NCBI GenBank assembly: GCA_001179505.1
Contig: CDMY01000502.1
Location: 26,606-63,549, forward strand
Reading direction: 5' to 3'
Length of the DNA stretch: 36,944 nt
Source: Vitrella brassicaformis
Lineage: Eukaryota > Sar > Vitrellaceae
The notes beneath the pieces are model-generated. The model ran no database searches. It was given only the letters and a program-made list of their open reading frames with translations, and was not told where the DNA came from. The first letter of the stretch is position 1, and every line of letters begins with the position of its first letter. The position numbers and the translations under genes were made by a program. Below, in pieces: positions 21,853 to 31,111 of this stretch.

Positions 21853-22574
21853 ATGCTGTCCCTCATCCGCTCCTCGCGCTTTGTTGCCGTCCCTGCTACC
21901 CGGCTGCTCCGCCCCTTCGCCAGCGTGGCTGCCACACACAACACCCCTCAGGAGTGGTAAGCGAACGGAGAATGATGGTGCCCAGGAAGGATACGGTCTC
22001 CACACACCTCTGTTCGTTTTGGTGTGTGTGTGTTCAGGGGGTCGAAGATGTTTGATATGCTCGACCTGGACATGAACGGCTACGTAAGCCACCACCCGAC
22101 CGACAAGCAGGAACAGGCAAAGGCACGTGGCAAGTTGCTTGCGCTGCGTTGTTTGTGTGTCACTCAGGTGGAGAAGGACGAGCTGAAGAGGGTGTGTTGG
22201 TGTTCTGGTCAGTCCAAGGAGAGCGCTGAGAAACAGTGGTGTGAGGTGCTGGCGTGTGGTGCGCCGTGTGTCGACGAAAACATCGCACACTGGATCAGCA
22301 AGTGAGAGAGGGAGGGAGGGAGGGAGGCAGGGAGGGAAGGGCAGCGCGGGGAGGCAGTGCACTTATGTGGTGTGGTGTGGTTTGGTGCGTGCCGTGTGGT
22401 CGTGTGTGCAGGGACGAGTACGTCAAGTACTGGATGAAGCAGACCGCCGACAAGATCCAGCCCGACGGCCACTACACGCCCGCCTTCGAGAAGACGCTGC
22501 AGCAGAAGGCCCAGGAGCTCAAAGTGAATTCACTCAACGCAGAGCTGTTCGTCAGTGAGCACCCGGAGGCCTAG
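21853..22574 (+). CDS. Small EF-hand calcium-binding protein with mitochondrial-type presequence
   Basis: 148 aa from exons 21853-21956, 22038-22083, 22168-22301 and 22412-22574. The N-terminus (MLSLIRSSRFVAVPATRLLR) is Arg/Ser/Leu-rich, lacks acids and is amphipathic, as in mitochondrial presequences. Residues 44-55, DLDMNGYVEKDE, are a perfect 12-residue EF-hand loop (D1, D3, N5, G6, V8, E12). A second, degenerate loop lies at 86-97 (DENIAHWISKDE), keeping D1, N3, I8 and E12 but with Ala at position 5 and His for Gly. The Tyr/Trp-rich helix VKYWMKQTADK follows. Residues 59-65 (VCWCSGQ) are encoded by a 21-bp segment that begins GT, ends CAG and is TG-rich, so it may be an ultra-short intron. 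Role: calcium sensing or buffering, probably in mitochondria; location is inferred. Confidence 0.8.
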
Positions 22575-23603
22575 CGAACTCAGCTAACGCTCTCACACCC
22601 CACCCACGTAGCTTCGGCTCGTTTCGCACCGCTTGGTTTTTTCCCGTCGTTTCTTTTCGTGTTTTTTTGCCGTGTTGGTCGATGAGAGTTACTGCGAGAG
22701 GGTGTGGGTACGCGAGAGGGGGGCAGTGTTTCCCATTGCAATGCATCTCCGTACTGTGAGAGTGACATCTATGACGTCCACATCTACTTCTCCCCCTTGT
22801 GTCTGTCTTGTGTTTATACATTCCTGTGTTGTCTGCGTACGTGTACGCCAATACGGGTTGCGCCCGTGTGTGTTTTCCGAAGTTTTTCCTCCCTCGTGGC
22901 CAGCGCATGAAAGAGAGAGAGAGAGAGTGTGTCCCGCTGCCCCTACTTGCGCGTGGAGCACTGTGTATTTAAGAGAGGGGATGGCGTGGAACACTGAGGG
23001 AATGAACACGTACGTGTACACAGTAGAGTGGTGCACCGAGGTGCATCCACCCTGTGAGCGCCCATCTCTGCCTGGCTGTCTGCCTGTCTGTCTGGCTCTC
23101 TGTGAATCACGCTGTGCGTGAGAAGTGTGTGGCACGGATACGTCGTGTCTGTACATTTTCCTGTATCCTGTGTGTGTGTAGCTGTGCAGAGAGCCTATCT
23201 ATCCATCTATCCATGTGTCTTGACCGACGGTGCTTACTGCTGAGGAGAGGCACGGCGAGGGGGAGAGGGGAGGGGAGAGGAGAGGAAGTGTCCATCCGTT
23301 CACGTGCACATGAGCTGACTGACGGCGAGGGACGGACCATGACCTCTTTTTCCTCTCGTTCTTCTGCTGATATCTTGCTGACTGTTCCGTGTGCCTTGTG
23401 CGGCTCCGAGGTCTCGTGTGCGCGTGAAGGTTCATGCGTGTGCGATGCGTCGGTGCTGTCCGGGAGAACATAGAACAATCAGCCAAGTGACGTGGAACAC
23501 ATGGACGTGTCCTTGTGCATTCTGATTATGCTGATTGTGCTGTCTGTCGTGCTTGGCCATCGCCCTCAGCGAATTTACGTCTGAACACGGTGCGCAGGAG
23601 GGG
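22575..23603. other. Gene-free stretch between two plus-strand genes
   Basis: About 1 kb holding the 3' end of the EF-hand gene and the promoter of the next gene. It contains a GA run at 22911-22927, a T-rich tract at 22637-22671, CTGT repeats at 23074-23100 and a GGGGAGAGG cluster near 23258-23284. No exon with coding character was found. Confidence 0.5.
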
Positions 23604-24638
23604 ATGTTCTTCTTGGCTTTCCTGTTCACGTTGGGACTCCTGGGGGTGGAGGGTGACAAGGCCATCACCCCCGCAGAGACTGCAGCGTCAAGCCGCGTGC
23701 ACCTCTCTCCTGCAGAAGATGCGACGACCAGGCTGCGTGAGGTCGCCCAACGGCTAAAAGAGCTGCTGGGCGACACAGGGAGCGGCAGTGTCGGCACAAA
23801 TCACATCGACGCTGCTGATGCCGACGGCATGACGAGAGATGACGGGGCCTCACGCGAGCAAGGCGATTGTCCCAGTGAGCATGATGAGCCAGAGCAGATC
23901 AGAGCATCTTCGAGTGGCCTCTGGTGATGCTGTCTTTGTGCATGTGGTTGGGCTGTCTGCAGCGAACTACAATCGGGTCATTGGACCCAGCACGACAGCT
24001 GAACTCGACGTGACATCGGACAGCCTCCTGTGGGGCGAGCCGGGACCGGAGGCGGCTGCCTTTCTGATCTTTGTCCTCGATTCAGCAACAGGAGATGCGA
24101 CCCTACGGGTGACCGACCGCACAACCAGGTACGCACGTACAGCAGAGGGCAGGGGGCGGCGATAACCACCGTCACACTCGCTCGATGGCGCTTTGCGTGC
24201 GTCTATTGTTCATGTGTGCAGTGAGTTTGCGGAGAGCGCGACCAGCGGCCAAGAAGTGGTGAGGGTTGAGACGGCAGGCATCCCGGGGTCACCGGGCGTA
24301 CAATGGACGGTGGGGTGGGTCTGACACGGGGCCGCATGGGCCCAGCATGAAGCTACGTTGCTGTGTGTCTTTCGATGTTCTCAGGTCACGTGCTCGAGTG
24401 GTGCGCCCGATTGTGAGTGGGTACGCAGGCCGGCAGTCAGAGTGAATCACACAGGCGAAGACTGACAGCCGTGGCTGAACACTTTTCTCTCTTCGCTCGG
24501 TGTGTGTGTATGTGTGTGTGTGTAAAGACATTGTCTGTCTACGAGCACACAGGTGAGTGTGTCCTCCCTGCGGGTGCGGACATCGACGGCGTCGGGGTAA
24601 CTATCGATGATGACGTGGTGACCCTTACAGTACCGTAG
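23604..24638 (+). CDS. Secreted protein of unknown family, tandem paralogue A
   Basis: 223 aa. Exons: 23604-23874, 23963-24128, 24222-24309, 24385-24420, 24528-24638. A signal peptide (MFFLAFLFTLGLLGVEG) is followed by an amphipathic, possibly coiled-coil segment (TTRLREVAQRLKELLGD), an acidic linker ending in GDCP, and a beta-rich domain. That domain includes LWGEPGPEAAAFLIFVLDS and GDATLRVT, then VQWTVTCSSGAPDCEW and SVYEHTGECVLPAG. The same order of elements and the same Cys pattern occur in the gene at 25017-26000. The layout of a hydrophobic strand followed by LDS and an alternating V/T strand is reminiscent of PPC-type or jelly-roll extracellular domains, but I cannot assign a family. 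The first intron acceptor at 23962 was chosen because it makes the phases agree and matches the paralogue. Confidence 0.7.
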
Positions 24639-25016
24639 CGTAGGCCGGCAAGAAATTGCTGCTTTTTGTGTCGGTCTCTCCCCGCCTTGTACGTGTACTC
24701 GCCATTTTTCACTCACTAGATCACCTCTGCGTTTTGTGTCCGCCTGTCTGTACAGCTGTGTTTGTTTGTCTGTCCTCGACTCTCAGAGCTGCATGACTTA
24801 CGTGTGTCCTGCCTGCCCGGATAGAGACCGTAGGGATGAGATGGATGCGAAAAGGAGGATGGTGTGTGGTGTGTGTCTGCCCATCGGCCTGCCATGGAAA
24901 GACGCACATGTGCACCCCAGACCCATCTGCACCTCGCCTTTGGTACGTATATGTCTGTTTGAGTGCAAACTTACTTCGTTTACATCGTGTACGAACCAAT
25001 CCTGCCTCGTCACATC
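24639..25016. other. Spacer between tandem paralogues
   Basis: These 378 bp lie between the stop of paralogue A and the start of paralogue B. They should hold a terminator and promoter. No coding frame with splice support and no obvious duplicated promoter sequence was noticed by eye. Confidence 0.45.
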
Positions 25017-26000
25017 ATGGAGGGCTTCTTGGCGCTGGGCTGCGTCTATTTGCTATGCCTGGGAGCATTTGCAGCTCCACTGCGCGATGCGCGGCAAAAA
25101 GCCGAGGTGACGACGCCTCCCCCTGAAGACACCGAGGCCAGAGAGCGGCTGATGGACCTCACTGACAAGCTGGGACAGCTGCTGGAAGCAAGGGGCCGCC
25201 AAGAGCAAGACGAGGGTCAGCGTGTGCAGAATCTGATGCCAATCTGCCACCCCCCCTCTCTTGCTGTTGTTTGCCTGCAGTCGTCGTGCCTGAGCAAGAA
25301 TGCCCAGGTACGTGCGTAGGCCAGTCAACCTTCACTGCATTTTGCACCTGTTGATTGCTCACACGGATGGGTGAGTGCAGATGTGGAGAGGAGAGAGAGT
25401 GGCACTGCCACCGAGAACACCTCTGGCACCTACCGATGGTATGCCCCTGTTGAGGACTACATGGTCTTTGCTTTGGACTCCCGCACGACAGGCGCAAACG
25501 CCGCACTCACCGTCACCTTCGACGGGTACACGTGTGTGTCATTGCCCGGAGGGATTTCTCGCGCGATGGACCGGACCCCGTGTGTGCTTTGTGCATGTCA
25601 GAGTGACTGAGACCAGTGCGGCGGCCACCGACAACACTCGGGGTGCGCCATACAAAGCTCCCTCTTGCATGCATGGGCTGCTCATTCCTTCCTGTGCCCA
25701 TGCGTGTGTGTAGACATTTATGAGAACGCTATTGCGGTCCGGACAGGCCGCGAGACTGGCTCTGCCGACTGGGCGGTCGAATGCGATGCGGCTTGCGAAT
25801 GGGTTCGTAAGCGAAAAGGAAACGGCACACTTATCGCCAGATCACTTAATTGTGCACTGGCTGCTTCGGTTGCTATGCCTGGTGCACTCACTGCACAGAG
25901 GTTGGATATTTTCCAGCACACGGGATTGTGTGACCCTCAAATCACCGTAACTCTCGTGGACGTCGATATCACTTCAAATCCAAACCTGATTATTATCTGA
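25017..26000 (+). CDS. Secreted protein of unknown family, tandem paralogue B
   Basis: 200 aa. Exons: 25017-25215, 25281-25307 (27 nt), 25381-25525, 25602-25642, 25714-25802, 25899-26000. The signal peptide is MEGFLALGCVYLLCLGAFA, followed by a coiled-coil-like segment (ERLMDLTDKLGQLLEARG). The beta-rich part has YRWYAPVEDYMVFALDS and NAALTVTFDG, then DWAVECDAACEW and LDIFQHTGLCDPQITVTL. Each block has its counterpart in paralogue A (for example CEW then HTG-C), and exon borders fall at equivalent places. YRWYAPVEDYMVFALDS resembles the core of bacterial PPC-type domains (W-AP--G-Y-F-LDS), a hint only. The last intron (25803-25898, 96 nt) has no stop and would add 32 residues if retained; splicing it out restores alignment with A. 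Confidence 0.72.
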
Positions 26001-26625
26001 AGATGAGCGGACTTTCGTACGCTTCATGTGAAGACGCGAAGGTGAGAGGAACAAAGACCTGATGGTGCGCACAAACGTGGGCCTTTTGCGTGTATGTGTG
26101 TTCCCCTGTCCGTAACCCATACGCAGGAGAGCACGGCTGCAGCCACCAGCCAGCCGGCCATTTTCGTTTTTGGTACCCTGGTTTATATGTCCTTGCAGTG
26201 CCTGTCCTGTTGTCTGTGGTCGACTCATCGCTTTTGTACATTCTAGTGGGTGTGGGGGTGCTGTGTGGGGCTTAATTCATACGGACTGGGGTGATGCGTC
26301 CTCAGAATCGAGGAGTACACGCCTTGGCTCAACTAGTATGTGTGTGTATAAAAGTCAAGCAACAGTCACCACCGAGTGGTCTAGGAGATGCCTACTCAAA
26401 AATACTGCACAGACAGACACCTGACTGACACACCTGGCACAAAGATGTAACAAAACACACAGGGTGAGCGATACATTGATCGCCCGCCCTTCACAAATCA
26501 ATGCAGCCCCACTCTGTATCGCACTGCGTGGATGCGCCACCTGTATCCATCCACTCACTCATGCATTAGCCACACAGGGCGGCACATACACAAACGAGGC
26601 AAGGCATTCATTCGATCAGCAGCAT
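26001..26625. other. Gene-free stretch between convergent genes
   Basis: These 625 bp lie between the stop of secreted paralogue B and the stop of the subtilisin-like gene. Only 3' regions are expected. A plus-strand TATAAAAG at 26347-26354 has no gene behind it. No exon was found. Confidence 0.5.
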
Positions 26626-29600
26626 TCACTCCTCTGTCTCGGCTTTGTCTCTCAGGAAAGCGCCGCTCCTGGTTGTTGTCTCATTCCGCCTGGCCCTCTC
26701 AATGGTAGCAGGGGCGTCGTCGCACACGATAGTGATGTCGCTCTGGAAGCCGCTCTCGCACAGATTCGTGACGAGAAGCGCGTATGCGCCAGGCTCCACA
26801 ATAAGTGCTGGGGGGCTTGTAGGCCCCACTGTCGCGCGAAGGACCGACGGCTCGAAGTACAGTCCACTCTCGCAGCCCCGAAACACATGCACCTGTGTCG
26901 TGTCGACCGACTCATCATTGTTGGCGTTCAGGCTCAACGACGCGGGGCGTCCAAACTCCGCCAAGACCAGCCGCTGCGAGTACGACTTGCCCGGGCATTC
27001 CTCAGTGACCTTCGTGTCGAACACGGGAAGTGGGCTGTTGAGCTCCGTCACGTCGAAAGTAACACGCTGGCCTCCACCATCGCATGCCTGGGGTCCATCA
27101 GGCAGCAGATTGATGACGAAGTCATCGTCCAAAGTGCTTGGCGGGCAGCCCGCTGCAGAGACACACAGCGAATCCATGAAGAGCAGATGAGCAATGGGTA
27201 CACGTGTGGCTGTGTATGTCTGTTGTACGTATGGGAAGTTCTTGTGTGCCAGGCTCCAGCGCAATAAAAGGGAGCCTCTCGGCGCCGATGAAGCGCCGAA
27301 TGCGGGGCGACTGGACCGGCGAACGGGGCGCGAACTCGGGGACTGAAAGGGGGCTCAGAGGGGAGAGGAGACAGGGTGTGAGCAAGCAAGCGTCTTTTTC
27401 TCACTTTCAACTTGGCAGTTCCTTTTGACTACTGTGCCCTCTATCGACAGCGCCTCCTCAGGCAGCTCCGGGTAGATGATTGCGACCAGGCTGTCGCCCG
27501 CACGGATGGTGCCATCCAACTCATTATACGTCAGCTCCGAGGCTGACGTGTCGACCACTATCTCGTCCGCTCTGCACCCTCCGTCTGGGGTCAGACCGAA
27601 GTTCAGCGACGTGTCCACTGTGTGGGGTGCCCCATCGCCCGAGTCGGTCACGAAGATGCGCGCTCCTTGCTCGCCCGATTCCACATCGAGGGAAAGGAAA
27701 ATAGTGTCCCGCCTGCCGTCGTCTTCACTTGGTGATAAACCATAGATCTCGATGGCGCTCGAGTCGCTCATGGAGCCCTCGACGGTGATGTAGTCGCTCC
27801 CCGGGCCGCCAGTGATGGTGAGAGACAGCGTGTCACCGGCCGGTGCAGTCGTGACCTTAATGCAGTCGTCACCGGCCAGCGCGTCGACGATCAGGTCTCC
27901 ACCGGCAGGTGGATCGACGGTTGCCTCGATAATGTCAGCATTGGGCGTTCCTGGGCACGGTAAAGCTCCGTCTCTGAGCGTGCATTCCACGTTGGGGTCC
28001 GCGTGTCCCTCGGCCGCTGCCAAACACGTGGGAATGCCATCTGAAAGACAGGGGCACAGTCAAAGCCATGTCCATACTGTATGTCCGTTGCAGCTGCGGC
28101 CTTACCGAGAGATGTCACTGCTGCGAACGCGTCGACAAGTCCGAACCCAGTGGCAGCGTCGTAGCCCTCGTCGAAGCCCCCGCCCCCCTGCTGGCTCAGG
28201 TCGATCACATCGTCCATGTCCACAGCCGTCTCCTTCAGGACGGCAGCAAGCTCAGCGGGTGTCAGCGTGGGATCCCATTCCAGCAGCAGGGAGGCCACTG
28301 CCGCGACGTGCGGCGCCGCTACTGATGTGCCGAAGAACGATGGAAACCCACTGCCGTCCTCATCTTCCCCGAGGAATGTAGTGTCGGTGCCGTCGACCCC
28401 AGTGACGTCAGGCTTGCGTCTGACTTCGGGGTTCTCAAGTCGGTTGCCGTCTACATCGAAGAGGATGGGCGTGTTGCCGTGGCCAGAGAAGGGCTCGGCA
28501 ATGGGCGGAGACACCTCGTCGTACACTGGCGTGTCGGCGTACTGCAGCGACCAAAGACAAGAGAGTGACTCAAGAGAGAACGTCTATCCGTGTTTGTCTC
28601 TCCTCACGTATGCTGCCCCCACGGTAAGGGCGCCCTCGACATTGGGATGACCGAAAATCGTTGGGCCGCCGTTGAAGAAGGTGACCGGGTAGGCATCGCC
28701 GTCGGATATAAAGAGGTACTTCATCCTCTCCGGCGGCTCGCCTTCCTTCAGCACGATGCGCATCTTGTAAAGCTCGGAGTCTGGGTCGATGAAGGGATTC
28801 TCCGTCACCTCACTCTGGTCGAAAAAGACCTGTTCGAGGGGGTCGCGATTAATGTTCTCGTCGCGCCCGCCAACATTGGCGATGACGTTGTCGTCCAAAT
28901 CAAACAAGACGATGTCAAGGTCAGAAGTGGAGCCACACTCCCCGCCGCACGCAGAAGCGAATGGCTCGTCCTGCCATCGACAATTGACACATGGAGAAAG
29001 GAGCAGTTGGTGTGTGATGGCTTTGTTAACCCACCCATTGGAATATCAGAGTGAAGCTGTCGTCCCTCGGCACACGGATGAGCTGTCGAGGACAAGGCCG
29101 AACACGATGAGGAGGTGTTCTATGGACGCTGTCGGGATCACCTGATAGTTGACGACATTGTCCTCCGTGCCGAAATTGTGCACGGGTAGCGTCTGTTCCT
29201 CTCCAAGGCCGAAGTAGTCGTAGGGGTCCGCTACTAAATCTATCGTCCCGCCATCTCGCCACGTGTTCTCAAAGGCGTTGATGCCATCACTGGAGGCAAC
29301 AGATGCACACACCAGAATCAGCCCACGAGGACAAACGTCGTAGGTGTGGTCTGGTTCTTACTTGCTGGCTGCTGTGATGTAGTGGACGCCATCCTGGACC
29401 ACCTGGTCCACTGTCTGGGCTACGATGCCGTCCTGGAAGAACGGCTCATTCAAAACAGCTTTCTGACAAATGACATCAGTGCGTAAACATGCCACTTGCC
29501 CGTCAGCTCCCTGCTTACATCATCGACGAGTATGTCGTTGTCCTCTGCCAGCCGCAAGATGGCATCGACAAAGTTATCACGGCCAACCCCCGTGTCGTCC

Positions 29601-30526
29601 GTCAGAGTGGGCGCAAAGCTCAGCGCAGCATGGGGGGCCAGGTCATAAATTGACTGGGCAATGGCTGCACGTCCACAAAGAGGTGCAGTGCATTCCTGTA
29701 TGTGGAAGTTCGCGTACCTCTCCCTTCATCCAGCTGGCTGCCGAAGAAGTCGGGGTAGTCACGTGTCACATCGACGTCAGCAGGGAGGTCGCCAGTCTCC
29801 TGATCAGTTTGTTGTCCACCGGTGGTGTTGAAGGAATTCGAGAGGATGCCTATGGACACGCCACGGCCCGTCAGCCCAAGCCGCTTTCGCACCTCATCCA
29901 CCCGCATCGCCGCATCCGCCTGCAGACAGCCACATCAGCAGAGAACGATACAGTCAATGGACTCACTCGACCGACATGCCATTCGTGATCACCTGACTGG
30001 TCGCATCCCCACGCGCCGGATCAAAGCTCCCGAGAGCGTCGAGGCGGCGCCCCTTGTCGTGAACGGGGGAGCTGTAGCTGCCGCGTTTCCGTTTCTGCAT
30101 GAAGAAGGTTCTCCGTGCATACAGCAGCTGCGGTATGGACGCAAGCTTGCTGACGCGGGCGACAGGGAAGAGGCCCGACACAACTCGCCCATGCACGACA
30201 GCCGCCTCCATCCCAAGGCCCTGCAGAGCATCCCGCAGCTTCGCCGCATCCTTTCTGCTCGTCGCCGTGGCGTCGATGGCAACGTGTTGGTCAGGGCGAA
30301 TGTGGATGCGGGCTGGTGTCTTGGCAGCTCTTCTTGTCGGTGCTGATGGCACAACAGTGGGAAAGGCGAGCCTTCCACGTGGCTCTGTTTCGCTGTTGAT
30401 GCCGATGAGATTTGTGAGTGTCCAGCTCAGTTTCTTCTTCAGGGGTTCTTGTGTGCAGCATTGAGTAATCAGCAGAGCGACAATGGACAGCAGCCTCGCT
30501 GGCCTCTCCGAAGAGAGCTTCATCAT
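26626..30526 (-). CDS. Secreted subtilisin-like (S8 fold) protein with altered catalytic motifs and C-terminal beta domains
   Basis: 1091 aa. Exons 5'->3': 30526-29972, 29919-29718, 29664-29519, 29462-29362, 29289-29142, 29082-29035, 28970-28608, 28541-28106, 28040-27405, 27342-27229, 27152-26626. A signal peptide (about 1-25) and a propeptide-like region precede the protease fold. The Asp region reads VSIGILSNSFN (206-216), with Asn213 where Asp is expected. The His region reads DEGRAIAQSIYDLAPHA (249-265), with no HGT motif and Tyr259 where relatives, as recalled, have IVHD. The oxyanion Asn is in TAASN (N335). The Ser region is canonical: FGTSVAAPHVAA with Ser594. NEPFFQDGIVAQ and LIFQWDEPF are typical of a subfamily of bacterial S8 proteins. 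The C-terminus has GDD/GSD-containing beta repeats (680-780) and a PPC-like domain (IVEPGAYALLVTNLCESGFQ). It is probably extracellular; catalytic activity is doubtful. Intron 29083-29141 is inferred from phase and the LIFQWDEPF match. Confidence 0.88.
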
Positions 30527-31111
30527 CTCGTTCTTCGCATACACTGTACACAACGGCCGGCCAGGATGAATTTGGAACCGCTTTTCGCTAGACGAGTCTT
30601 ACAAAAGGGGACAGCTGGTCACCACGGACGCCCCATACAGAGTCCCAACAAAAGACAAGGGAGGGAGGGGCCTTTCGTCCTGGTGACTATAAAAGTGCAG
30701 CGCACGCACACATGGGAAAATTCGCACTCTGAGCGACCACACTACTACTAACATCACCTCAAATGGACTATCGACGCAACAGAAAACCTGCTATCTGCGG
30801 CTGTCTACAGTGTACACCACACGCACACGGAGACGGCAACGACAAGCTGACAAAGGGAGGCAGACAGACAAACAGACATTGCAAATTGGTCCATGTCATC
30901 GATCGTCATTGTGTGAGTGGTCTGCCTACTTGTAAGCACACATGCGTGTGGCTCCGGGACCATCAGACTGTAGAAAGACCTGCCTTCTCCGATCAGCAAA
31001 AAATCGACAATCAGTCAGTCACCTTGCCGAATGCTGTAGCACCGGTGTGACTTTCCAAACCGCCATCGCACTTCCCACGGCATCCACGAGGAAGCGATGA
31101 CTTCTTTGCTC
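30527..31111. other. Intergenic stretch upstream of the subtilisin-like gene
   Basis: These 585 bp should contain the promoter of the subtilisin-like gene and the 3' end of the next minus-strand gene. The plus strand has TATAAAAG at 30688-30695, but the adjacent genes run the other way. No coding exon was seen. Confidence 0.5.

Noticed and set aside
23875-23902. A 28-bp GT-AG segment in secreted paralogue A
   Set aside because: The acceptor at 23962 gives a normal-sized intron, correct phase and better agreement with paralogue B.
26347-26354. TATAAAAG on the plus strand
   Set aside because: It lies between two convergent genes with no plus-strand gene downstream.
30688-30695. TATAAAAG on the plus strand
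   Set aside because: Both neighbouring genes are on the minus strand and no plus-strand exon follows.
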